Assembly (NCBI GenBank): GCA_037974965.1
Contig: JBBPFI010000008.1
Span: 558,001-622,000, forward strand
DNA from: Dacryopinax spathularia
Taxonomy: Eukaryota > Basidiomycota > Dacrymycetes > Dacrymycetales > Dacrymycetaceae
DNA length: 64,000 nt
Direction: 5' to 3'
Below, piece after piece: positions 54,083 to 64,000 of the stretch (position 1 is its first letter; each line of letters opens with the position of its first letter). The position numbers were made by a program, and so were the translations under genes. The notes beneath the pieces were generated by a model that had not been told where the DNA came from, did not search any database, and saw nothing but the letters and a program-made list of their open reading frames with translations.

Positions 54083-56177
54083 TTACAGCTCCATCCCAAA
54101 CCTCATCCCTCCCTCCCCCTCAGCGGCAAGATAACTCCTCACAACGACGCATACGCCAAGGAAAAGCTGCACAAGCGCGAGCAACCTCAGAATGCCGTCT
54201 ACCGGATCCCTTTCTGCTTCCTTCCCCTTTCCCCCCATACCCGCCAGCTCCTTGATAGCCTCCAGTAGTTGGATGATCCAACTCCACCGGATGAGGGGAG
54301 GAGGAGGATATGTGGGTCGCAAACGGATTGGCCTGTCCGGGAGCTGTACAGCGATCTGCTCGCGAGTGACAAAACTCCCATGCAATCCATAGGGCACCCT
54401 CTGCGCCAGCCCAACCCGCGCAACAACACTCCTCATATCCCTCGCATCCAGTACCCACAGCTCACTCCTCGCCCCCTGAGGTGCACGTCCATCCGGCAGG
54501 AGTTGAGACTCGTCGAAGACGTAGAAGAGGAGGTGGCCGTCTGCGTGTGTGGATGGGTTGTGGGGGTCGAAAGACGGGAGGGGGACGAATGTCGGTTCTT
54601 GCGTAGTGGAGGGGTGGGAGGGTGAATATGCGGATTGGATCTGGATCGGAGTCGGCTGGGTCTGGGGTGGTGGTGGTGGTGGTGAGGAGTTCGGGCATGG
54701 GGCGTTTGTCGATGGCGGAGTGGTCGGATGCTGGGCGGGAGAGACCGAGGCTGATGAGCTGGAGGACGTCGACTCGGACTAGACAGTCGATCTTGCTCGC
54801 TCCGCCTAAAGCGGCCGTAAAAGAGCTTTCGCGCATCGAGCATCCGAAGACGTAGCGTGCTTGGCGGGTACTGACCAGTGGAGGGATACAAGGAAATTCG
54901 AAAGGTATTGACAAGAGAGGGAAAGAGTGTGATGGTCGGGCTCCCACTTTCGGAGGAGGAGACGAGAGAGGGAACCGGAAGTAGTGTAGCAGCGGTGGGT
55001 CTTCCACTTCTGAGAGGAGGGGGAGGTTGCCGGCTGCGAAGACTAGACCATCGGTCTTGAACCTGCAGCAGAGGAGGTTGACCGCTTCCACTTCCCCTGT
55101 CTGTGGGCATACGTTGTCCCAGGCATTGGCGGTATGGAAGACGACACACGGGTCGTCTTCGAACCAGGTTGTCGGGCCCTGAAGGTAGCGAGGGACGATG
55201 CCGAACTTGGATGGAAGAGTACGGTCGTAGTGCAGAATAGGTCGTCCTTGGAGAAGGTTCGCAGGGCCAAATACGAGCGGTAAGTCAAGGACGATAGTAT
55301 GCGTCGCGGAGGCCGCAAAGTCGTGCATCATCTTTGGCTGCTTGAGCGGTATAGGTGCCGAAAGCAGGACGGGTCTGCCGCGGGCGTCGATGACCGAATA
55401 CCGGAGGTAGGGAGGGATGAATGATGAATGGAGGAGGAGCATCTCCCCCGTCACTGGGTCGACGTGGGGATGCGCCGATGTCCAGGAGTTGAAGAACCCC
55501 AGGATATTATCTCCGCCCCGGCTTAACCCGCCGACGGCTTTCCCTTGCTGACCGGAAGGCCCAACGAGGCGTTGCTTGAATGTATGCCAATCCACCGTAT
55601 CAAGTGTTGGTAGCCTCACTTCGAGTGGAGGGCCGGCTTCGCACCATGCCAGTGCGCGGCAAGAGTGGAAGAGGATAGAGGTGTTGGCCACACTGAGGCA
55701 ACCAAGCGGTGTGGTGGTAAGATGTGTCGACATGCACAGGACGAAGCTGCGCAGGATATGGAAGAGAACGGTCGAGGTCGGTGCATTCGGGTCGACGAGC
55801 GAGGCGATGGACGGTAGCACAGGTCGCTCTAACCTGCCTAGCGTCAGCCAGCTTCCGGAGGACATTAAGTGCGGGAGAGCGCACCTTTCGCTAGCCAGCA
55901 ACACATCCGTCACCAGCATCTTATTGACGAACCACGCCTCCCCCGCCTCGCCAAACAAGACCCCGCTAAGCATCCCATCCCCGTCAAACCAATGATACTC
56001 TCTCAGCTCTCTCTGATCGCCCTTCACCGCATGTAGGGGGTTGGAACCATTCCGGATGTACTGCCCTCCCCTGAGCGTGGGGGGAAGCGTGCCGGTAATG
56101 GAGCATGGTGTGAGTGGGAGTTCGGTTGTGATTGGTGCGAAGTTGCCCGCTAGGTATGGGTGTGGTTGGTTGTTCAT
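54083..56177 (-). CDS. Carotenoid cleavage oxygenase (RPE65/CCO family), frame broken near 54600
   Basis: Iron dioxygenase that splits conjugated double bonds of carotenoids or stilbenes. Start at 56177 (FAPITTELPLTPCSITGTLP...LRGGQYIRNGSNP). Three Fe-binding His are in AHPHVDPVTGE, MMHDFAASATHTI and VVFHTANAWD. A frame-keeping 51-base intron (55884-55834, GTGCGC...GGCAG) probably joins LLASER to LERPVLPS. After IRIFTLPPLHYA, at about 54598-54603, the family continuation QEPTFVPLPSFDP is in another frame. It runs on through HLLFYVFDESQLLPDG, SELWVLDARDM and the fourth His in RVPYGLHGSF. Skipping one base or restoring two would keep the frame. Taken alone, the first frame ends at 54462 without the fourth His. 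This is a sequencing error, a recent pseudogene or recoding. A hydrophobic segment near the C-terminus (LALVQLFLGVCVVVRSYLA) is unusual. Confidence 0.85.
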
Positions 56178-56452
56178 TTACAGTGAGTTGATGCAGGTGT
56201 ATGCGTGAGGTTAGTGTGGGTGTTGATGGTGGTTATGGATGTCCATGAACGCAACAGCTTGTAGGATGGGGTGGGCGCTCCTGCATGGCCAGCAGCAAAG
56301 CCATGCGGTCGAGGTGTTGTCTCATCATGAGGTGAGGCTTCCAAAAGCGCGCCGTGGTCGATTCCACCGATCGGGCTGGTTCGACGAGGAGAGGATCGGC
56401 GGGGAGGCGCGTCATAGCCCAAAATAGCAGGACCCTGCCGTGCGAGGGTCCC

Positions 56453-56464
56453 AAAAAGACAAAA
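56453..56464 (-). terminator. RNA polymerase III terminator of tRNA-Tyr
   Basis: Minus-strand T-runs, TTTT at 56464-56461 and TTTTT at 56457-56453, begin about ten bases past the tRNA 3' end. Confidence 0.75.
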
Positions 56465-56473
56465 GCTTTGTGA

Positions 56474-56567
56474 TCTCCGGTGCGTGGGTCGAACACGCGA
56501 CATTCAGATGACAACTTGCTGTTGTGCCCGTTACAGTCTGACGCTCTACCAACTGAGCTAACCAGAG
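56474..56567 (-). tRNA. tRNA-Tyr (anticodon GTA) with 21-base intron
   Basis: The cloverleaf folds fully. The acceptor stem CTCTGGT/ACCGGAG has one T-G pair. The D-arm is GCTC-AGTTGGTA-GAGC, the anticodon stem TCAGA/TCTGA, and the T-arm GCGTG-TTCGACC-CACGC, with discriminator A. The anticodon loop CTGTAA + A has the GTA anticodon, interrupted after position 37 by an intron of 21 bases at 56530-56510 (CGGGCACAACAGCAAGTTGTC). Mature length is 73. A 5' C and an intron at this site are both typical for eukaryotic tRNA-Tyr. The A- and B-boxes (internal promoters) are intact. It lies in the gap between the oxygenase and POM152 starts. Confidence 0.93.
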
Positions 56568-56857
56568 CTCGATGAAAGCCGAGCACTTACTACCAAATAT
56601 ATACTGCGCTATGAGGTATGTGCACGTCACATTACTGCATGCTCAGGGAAGAGGCGCGTCGTGAACGTCACGTCCCTCTGCTCGCCACTTCCTGGCAACT
56701 GTGAAAGCACCTCGACAAAACCCACTCACGGAGCTCCTGATTCCTTCCTTTACTAAAAGCCCTTCTTCATTGTAAGGCAGGCCATTAGCAGGTTTCCACT
56801 GGTGGACTGGGCGAGGGGTGCTTTGGGAGTTGGTGTTGCTGGGAAAACATTACCACC

Positions 56858-59800
56858 ATGTCCGCTACACGGCCAGCCTCTGCAGCCCTTCCCCCTCCTC
56901 CCCCAAAACCTCTCGTACCGGAAACATGGTTCGACGCAGCCTCCCAACGTTCCTACGTAATAGGGATGGGCGTCGTGCTCCAGGTGCGCCCTCCCACCCA
57001 TCTCATCACCCTCTAATTCAGGCTAACGCCGTGGAGCAGAGCATAAAACTCTACGAGCTCCTACGACACTATATCCCCCAACTAGCCGGCCCCTCCCTCT
57101 CCTGGCTCCTATGGAAATGGAGTCTAGTCGATATCGGCTACATCCTCCTCATACCGCTCCTGCGAATCCCATGGCTCACCCCTCCCCCATCCGCACGCAT
57201 AAGGCTGGTATTCATAGCGCTGGTGTTCAACTGGCTCCTGATGGGGAACTATAAGGTCAGTCGGTCAGCTCATGCCTCTGCCTTAGAGGAGTTGACGTTC
57301 TGGCTAGGTGCCTACTAATCTGTTAGTGCCGACGTCCGTGAGGAGCATGTTCGACTACCAACTATCCATCTCCGAGCACCGCGTACGGGTGCAGGACGTA
57401 GTGCAGCCAAAACAGCATATAGTCGGACAACACACCGTCCGTCTTTCCCCCGTCAGGTGCGCTCCTCCCTCCATCCCCTCCTGGCTACTCCAAACCGAGT
57501 GACTGACTGACTGACCGCGCTTATAGCACGGCCGAGCTCAACCCCCAAGGCCTGCGCTTCTGTTTTGCCCCAGGGCACAAATCCATCTCCCTCCCCGTCC
57601 TAGTGAACAACACAAACCCACACAATATAAAATTCAGCATCACCTCGCTCGAAGATCCCTCCGATGTCCGGTATACAACCGTCGACCGACACGGGCTCGG
57701 TAACCTCGCCTTGGTGCACCGATACCCATCCGGTATGCCCGAGGAAGAATTCGGCCCCGAACCTCCTCAGAGGAAAGCGCTTGAGTCGCCCGGAAACGGC
57801 GGGCAGGAACCGCTCCAGCTTGAAGATACGAAAGGGCTGGTGTACATCAAAGTTGACCGACCTGGCATAGTGAGGCTCGAAAGCATCCTCGACGCCGAAG
57901 ACGAAGAGATCCGCATTGCCGGCGGAGCATCAGTGACGATCCCCGACTGCCCCAGTGTGCACTTTCAAGTGGATTCAAGGGAGCCGCACGCGATCCCGAA
58001 GTGTCAGGGGGACTCGTTTGAGGGCACTTTGGTCGTTAGGGGCGTCCCGCCGCTCGCAGTGCAATACTGGAGGGAAGTGGACGGGAGGCGGGAAGAGCTG
58101 TACGCGAATGGGATAGACGATGATTCCAAAGTGCGCACTCATTGCTCCCTCTCTCTCTATTGCAGACCCTCTGACGGGTAGCTAGGATCCTCGAGGCGTG
58201 CAGACGATCCGAGTACCCGTACCGCTCGAGCTCCCCAGAGCTGGCATCTACTCTTACGGCTTGACGTCCGTGACGGACAGCTTCGGCAACACAGTCACCG
58301 AGGGCCATCTTCCCTCCGGAAGCCTGAGTCGTTTCACAGTCAACGTCCTCTCCCAGCCGAGCGTACAATGGACATCTTGCTCGGTCGAACGACCGAGGAG
58401 CATGGCCAAGGGCGCATCTATGAGCCTTCCGCTCCGGGTGAGTAATGGGAACGTCTCTGACGCGCCGTGGGACGTGAGGGTGCAGTATACGTCCCCCGAG
58501 GGCGTAGTGGGCAAGCAGCAGAGACACATCACCTTCCAGAGCCCGCGTACTCAGAGCTTGGAAGTTACCGAGCCTGGTGACTATACACTCACCGGCATAA
58601 GCGGCACCCTGTGTGATGGCATCGTCAGAGACCCCGAAGTCTGCCGCGTGCTCGTCTGGCCCGAACCAAGCATAAACGTAGAGTTCGAGCCTGTCGTTGA
58701 CAAAAACTGGTGCGTTCCATATCAACGGCGCATTATGAGGTCGTTGATGTCAAGTGTGAACGCAGTAACGTCGAAACGGGGTACATGGCCCACATCGTCT
58801 TCCAGGGCACGCCGCCCTTCTACGTCTCGTACAGCGTCAAAAAGGACGGCCGGGTAGTCGACTCCAGGAACATCCCGAATATCCAGAGCACGCAATACGA
58901 TCTCGAGCTCGAGTCTAACCAAGGCCCGGGCACATATCAGTACACCCTGACAGAGTTCGGAGACCAGCACTATAAGAAACGCAAGCCCCCCCATCCCCTC
59001 AGCGCCACCCAGGTCGTACATACGCTCGCTGATGCGGACCTTGTCAAGCCTCCTCAGCCGATCAAGCTCTGGTCCTGCTCGGGCGAGAGCGTGGATGTGG
59101 ACGTGAGGCTGCTGGGCGTCCCGCCTTGGACGCTGGAGTTCCAGGTCTCGAGTCCGAGGGAGACGAGGTCGATGCGCGTTGATGGGATTACGGTGAGGGA
59201 GTATAGGGTCAATGTTCCGCTACCGCCGGATGTGAATGAGTTTGGAGGGCATTTTGATATCGCTTTGGGTAAGCCTTGGCCGACGACAGCCTTAGTGTGA
59301 TGGTGCTGACTTTGTGCAGTGAGCGTGGAAGATCAGAAGCAATGTCGGCGTGCTCTAAATCGGCCTCGCATTGGTGTTGATGTTTCGCGCAACAAGGTTA
59401 GTCGCCGTAATAACAGAGCCTAGCACGTTCCTGACGAGAGCCTCTCTAGGCAACGGCACGATTCACGGGTGCTGCCGCTGGTTCCCGAGACATCCATATC
59501 ATCCAGGGCGAGTCGACCAAACTGCCTCTGCGTGTCACCGGCGACGGAGTAAGCCCCTTCCCTTCCCGCACAATCCGCTTCGCTAACGAAAATACAGCCA
59601 ATCAAAGTCCGCTGGGAAAACGTCGACGAGGGCAAATCTCACTGGACGACGGTCAAAGGCCAGAACGAGGATCTGGTCGTTCACCAAGCCGGGCGATATC
59701 GGCTTCTCGAAGTCGTTGATGCTCATGGCTGTCCTGGGTATTGCGATGAGCAGGTCTCCGTTCCTATCGCCTTCATCGATCGGCCATCGGCTCACTGGCC

Positions 59801-61102
59801 GGCCTCGGCTGGGGAGAAAGGGAAACATGGCAATATCGTGCGCAAGGCGGTCTGTGAGGGCGCGGTCGACCACGTTGATCTGGAATTGAGCGGTGCGTTC
59901 TTGAGTGATCTCCTGAGCAACCCATGCTGACTCTCGGGGAAGGTGCACCGCTCTTCACCGTTTCATACAAGCACGAGCTGCAGGGCCATTCTTCAGATGG
60001 CCCTGTTGAAGTTTCCAGCCCGCTCAAATCAGCAAGAATCGAGCTCATCACTTCGCCACCCGGCAAGCATGTATACACCATCGAAGGACTCAAGGATACC
60101 AACTACGCAATTCACACTACAGACATCCCACGCCTCGAACAAGAAGTCCTGGCCAAACCGTCAGCCTCCTTCAAGTCTGATACCAGACTACCCTTCTGCT
60201 TGCACGATTCCTTCGTCCGCCGCAAGGGATACCCGAATGCAGAGGTTATCTTGAAGGGCCAAGCACCGTTTGAGCTCGAGCTGTCACTCAAGAACTCCGA
60301 CTCTACATCGAGGAGGCGCGAAACGGTCCACGTGACATCCAACCAATGGGATGTCGAATTCCCCGACTACGTATTCGATAAGATCGGGCCTCATGTCATT
60401 CGCATCGAGTCTGTTAGGGACGCCAACGGTTGCCCTCAAGCACCGTCCGAATCCGACCTTCACACGCTGTTCATCGACGTCGCCGAGACAGCCGCTATCT
60501 TACCAATGGAAACGCGCTCAGACTACTGCGTTGGTGACACATTGCAGTACCAGCTGGAAGGCACATCTCCATGGATCGTGACGTACGACTTCAACGGCCG
60601 CGAAAGTCGCCCGACCTCAAAGACGGCCAAGTTCAGCCGAGTGGCCGAGAAGCCGGGCACATTCACCGTCAAGTCTATCTCGCATCAGAACAACCTCTGC
60701 GTCACGAATGTGGAGAACGTCAAGGCTACCATCCATGACTTGCCGTCTGCTATCGTTTCGTCTGGCCGGTCGGTGGCGGAAAGTATTCGAGAAGGCGATC
60801 AGGCGGAGATCGTGTTCACTTTCAGTGGGGAGCCGCCGTTCACGTTCACATACCAACGCACGGAAATTAGCAAGAAGGGGAGGGCGGCCAAGGTGCTGGA
60901 GACGCATACAATAACGGGTCACAAGGAGAGAGAATACCGATTCTCCTCCGCCTTGGAGGGTAAGCACATCGAGATTTTCCGCAATGCTTCGGCTAACTCC
61001 GCTATTGTAGGGACATGGACCGTGACCTTCATTGCTGACAAGTACTGTCGATATCCACCCGTCCCGCCAGCTACGGCCGAAGTCACAGCCGAAACCATCT
61101 GA
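56858..61102 (+). CDS. POM152: Nucleoporin POM152
   Basis: Pore-membrane protein that forms the lumenal ring of the nuclear pore. The start ATG at 56858 has ACCACC before it. The cytosolic/pore-side N-terminus (about residues 1-110) includes WFDAASQRSYVIGMGVVLQ spliced to ANAVEQSIKLYELLRH. Two hydrophobic stretches follow (WSLVDIGYILLIPLLRIPWL, RIRLVFIALVFNWLLMGNY). The rest is a long lumenal chain of Ig-like domains, each opened by a G-x-x-P-[FLW] signature: RGVPPLAVQYW, QGTPPFYVSYS, LGVPPWTLEFQ, GAPLFTVSYKH, KGQAPFELELS, EGTSPWIVTYD, SGEPPFTFTYQ. That is at least seven copies. Ten or so short introns lie in the first two thirds; the last 1.1 kb is one exon. Length is about 1,250 residues, close to yeast POM152. 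Confidence 0.9.
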
Positions 61103-61285
61103 GAAGGTTCTCTTTTTCCCCGCGGTTTACACACATGCCATGGCCGTACACACATGTCTTCTTCATTTTTTTTCCTTCTACAGCATTGAAACATACTGTA
61201 TCTGTATCAACCGTAATGCAACGCAATTATGATTTGACTTCATTGGTTTCTCCCTTGCTCCTTCCCGACAGACCACGACGGTGCC

Positions 61286-62515
61286 TCAGATCTGAGCAGA
61301 GGAGATGTAGAACCACTTCGAGACTGAGGTAAACGGTCAGCGAAAGGGAAACTTGTCGACCGCAGAAGCCACTCACTGGAGGGGTCAATGGGTGCAGGAG
61401 GCTTCCTGGAATCCGGCGGAAGGCTGGTGTAGATGGGGTCGGTCTTACGAACGAACCCAGGAGAGTTCTCGATGGTAGTGTTGGTGCTGTGCATATGTTA
61501 GTGCTTCTGTCAGCATACATACATGGGGTAGACGCACATCGAGATCTCGTAGGACGGGGTCTTAGCCGGGGTGTCGCCAGTGATGAGGCGGCGCCAAGCC
61601 TCGTGGCACTCATGGATGATCTCCGTGGCGTACTTCTTGTTCTTCGCCTCGCCCGAGAAAGCGAACATGTTCTCCGGCTTTCCATCGGCTACGCAAAGCT
61701 GTCAGAGAAATCGCGAGGAGAACGAGCAAGGTGTATGCTCACGGATCTTGTAGATCCGGAACCACTCGCTCGTCGCCCGGATCAAGCCGGGGAAGTGCCT
61801 CTCGACATCCTCGATATCGTTCAGCTTCGACGCGTGCGGGTCGTTCACGTCGACAACGATGACCTTCCAGTCGGTCTCGCCCTCGTCGAGGAGAGCCATG
61901 ATACCGAGGACCTTGACCTGCTTGACCTGGCCGGTGTAGCCGACCTGCTCGCCGATCTCGCACACGTCGAGCGGGTCGTTGTCGCCCTTCGCCTTGGTCT
62001 CGGCGTGCGTCACGTTGGGGTCTTCCCAGGTCTACAGAAAGTGGCCGTCAACATCACTCAAGCAGACTGCACAGAGCTGAAAAACGCACCTGAGGGAAGG
62101 CACCGTAGTTCCAGATATACCCATGGTGAGGGAAACAGTTGCGCACGAAGCGCAAGCGGCCCTTCTTGATATCCTGCTTGATAGGGTTGAACGGCTCTTC
62201 CTTCGAGATCTCCATCTTCGCGTTCGTCCAGCGCGGGACCTCGACGACCATGTTCAGGATCCCGTTGCTGGCATCCGCGAAGAGGGGGATGTCGTGGAAG
62301 GGGGAGACGACGGTGCCATCCTTGGTTTCCGTGTAGACACGGTGCTCTGCACTCTTCGGTCAGCCTCTGCCGCATACAAAGCGCATACATGAGGCAATGG
62401 AGCTCACCAAGGGTGTTGGCAGCTCCAATCTGGCGGGTGTTGTACTGCGCTGTTTACCGACCAGTCAGCTCTCACTGACCTTGCCTGATGCCAGGAAGTA
62501 CTCACGGAAAGACAT
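61286..62515 (-). CDS. IPP1: Inorganic pyrophosphatase
   Basis: Soluble Mg-dependent enzyme that hydrolyses pyrophosphate and drives biosynthesis. The first exon encodes only MSF plus one base, then a 5' intron joins to [18 protein letters not shown]. The core includes [39 protein letters not shown], and NYGAFPQ spliced to TWEDPNV. The signature [12 protein letters not shown] carries the catalytic Asp residues, and [19 protein letters not shown] follows. The final intron (GTGAGT...CTCAG) joins DPS to [12 protein letters not shown] and the TGA at 61286; without it the protein would run into nonsense. Six introns overall. It is convergent with POM152, 183 bases between stops. Confidence 0.93.
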
Positions 62516-63393
62516 GCTTCGTTGGACAGACTGTGTGAGGTGTGAAGCGGTGTGCTGGAGACGGCGGATGGCTGCTGCTCGCATTCAAAGAGCAACTTGG
62601 AATGGTGCCCTTGCAAACGGGAACAAATGAGCACGCACGAGAGGTGAGGAGCTCGGGTTCAATCGCACGATGATGGCGCATATACGGAACAGTGCGGAAC
62701 GGGCGCTTGCCGACGTCAAATAGTACTTATGGTGGGCGAGGCCAAATGTGCGAGCGGAGATTTGTCCCCCAAGGAAACCGACTACTTCGGGGATATGGGT
62801 AGTATCAGAAACCCATGGTATTCGACCGACTAGGTAGGGAAGGTAGTACGGTGCAACGTGTCAAGTGTACTTGATTTGACTACTAGCTACACGCCTTCGG
62901 CCAAAATCATTGTACAACCGTGGATATAGAGGAGTATAATGACAACACGGCTGGCATCATAGTCAACATAATGAGAGGAATAAAACGGGAGTTAGGGTAG
63001 GTATGTGTCGTGTGTCCTACGCAAAGGAAGGGTACTACAGGGCAGGTGTTGGGTACAGTACTGTACATCTGCGTGATTCGGGTCTGCGTGCGTGCGTGCT
63101 GAGCGAGTACTTGTACAGAGAGCGCCCGACGCGAGGCAGACAAGAGATGAGAGAAAGAGAGGACAGGAAAAAGAGAGAAAGGAAAGAGGGAATGGAAGGG
63201 GACGCGGCCTTGCACACGGCTGCGGGAGGTAACCAAGGTGTATCAGAGGAGGATATCGAGCGGCAGTGGAAGTGTCCAGGTGGTCGGTCGCATCGCCATA
63301 GCAAAAGAAAAGAGAGGTGATGGAAATATGTACACATGAGTCGTAAAGGTCGTGACGAGAGAAAGTCCAGATAAAAGAGAGGTGTTGCGCATA
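62516..63393 (-). other. Gap between pyrophosphatase and zinc-finger gene
   Basis: About 880 bases. It contains the pyrophosphatase promoter and the zinc-finger 3' region. A purine-rich AGAGA/GGAAA tract lies at 63130-63200. No gene is recognised. Confidence 0.4.
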
Positions 63394-63988
63394 TCATGAG
63401 TTACTCTTCCGGTGAACCCGCATGTGTTGGTGAAGGTTGTCGTGTCTGCTGAATACCTTGCCGCAGCCGGGATGAGGGCACTCGTGCGCTGGAAGACGTC
63501 TAATGTAAGCAAGACTGAATAAAGATGATGCAAGCGAACTTACGTTTATCATGCGTGTGAATGCTGCGCACATGCCGCTTAAGGTGCTCTCCACGTTGGA
63601 AACATTTCCCGCAGATCTTGCATAGGTATGTCCTGCCCTTCACGCCGGAAGCTCGCCATTCCCCGCTCGCCAGCTGCTCGGCTGCTATCTTCGACGCTGC
63701 CATCGCCTCTTCCACTGAGCTAGCGCCGTGTGTGATGCCCAATTGACTCGACTGCGACGAAGGAAGTGTAGGTACATGGCGACCACGGGATTTCTTCGTC
63801 AAGTTCGGTACAGGGATAGGCAGCGGGATACGGGAGTGCTTGCGCATTGATCGTTCAGCGTCGTCGGTGTCGAGTTCCGGGGACGAGTCCAGCGATTCGT
63901 CATCATCAGCATGATTGGCATCCAGCTCTGGCGGCTCAATCTTCGGTGACGGTGAGAGTGTAGGCACCGTCCGCAGTTGCGTTGCCAT
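63394..63988 (-). CDS. C2H2 zinc-finger transcription factor, Msn2/4-like (5' end may be cut by window)
   Basis: Two adjoining C2H2 fingers close the protein: [24 protein letters not shown] and, after a 55-base intron (63543-63489), [25 protein letters not shown]. The acceptor at 63489 gives the linker THDKPHEC, the TGEKP-like form. The [18 protein letters not shown] pattern matches stress-response factors of the Msn2/Msn4 kind, which bind CCCCT elements. Upstream is an acidic, Ser/Pro-rich region ([20 protein letters not shown]) and a basic [20 protein letters not shown] stretch. The ATG at 63988 could be the start. The frame is still open at 64000, however, so the true N-terminus may lie outside the window; many such factors are much longer. 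Confidence 0.8.
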
Positions 63989-64000
63989 AGGATTCAGCGA

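Noticed and set aside
54433-55149. 238-codon minus-strand Arg/Pro/Ser/His-rich frame in the oxygenase
   Set aside because: Third reading frame of the oxygenase gene, low complexity; neither of the two frames that carry family motifs.
62650-62670. B-box-like sequence suggesting another tRNA
   Set aside because: Only a partial match (GGTTCAATC); no cloverleaf can be drawn around it.

Overview
The window looks like nuclear DNA of a filamentous or dimorphic basidiomycete fungus. Nearly all genes are conserved eukaryotic ones cut by many short introns (about 43-65 bases, GT/AG with CTGAC/CTAAC-like branch points). Coding DNA is GC-rich, genes are tightly packed on both strands, and the P450 and F-box proteins are of the kind common in Basidiomycota. 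About 28 protein genes, one tRNA gene and several gene-free gaps can be supported. The species cannot be named from sequence alone.

Layout. 0-6 kb: a PIN1/ESS1 prolyl isomerase, the methylcrotonyl-CoA carboxylase biotin subunit, and an F-box-like protein sharing a divergent promoter with it. 6-20 kb: two paralogous cytochrome P450 genes about 8 kb apart, and between them a PhzF-fold enzyme, an RNF10/Mag2 RING protein and an unrecognised protein ending in a CaaX box; then an inositol monophosphatase. 19-29 kb: a membrane-traffic and lipid stretch (EXO84, a CPT1/EPT1-type phosphotransferase, GOS1) followed by a beta-hydroxyacid dehydrogenase. 29-31.4 kb: a gene-free, AT-richer, CpG-poor block. 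32-34.2 kb: the molybdenum-cofactor gene MOCS1. 35.8-40.1 kb: a tandem pair of GNAT-domain paralogs. 41.7-45.5 kb: an amidase and a secreted YVTN beta-propeller protein. 45.6-53.9 kb: histidyl-tRNA synthetase, a DUF726 lipase-like protein, SRP14 and a TatD/Scn1-type hydrolase. 54-63.9 kb: a carotenoid cleavage oxygenase with an apparent frameshift, an intron-containing tRNA-Tyr, the nucleoporin POM152, inorganic pyrophosphatase and an Msn2-like zinc-finger gene that touches the window edge.

The most notable points are these. (1) In MOCS1 the MoaA-like and MoaC-like units lie in one frame, separated by a single TGA that falls inside a candidate 63-base frame-preserving intron, so one locus could make MOCS1A alone or a MOCS1A-MOCS1B fusion. 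(2) The carotenoid oxygenase loses its frame just before the last iron-binding histidine. (3) An intronless 273-residue protein has two short motifs in mirror order (A-B...B-A) and a CVVM farnesylation signal. (4) Two tandem GNAT genes share an unrecognised N-terminal domain and the same intron positions. No biosynthetic cluster backbone gene, CRISPR array or recognisable intact transposon was seen.
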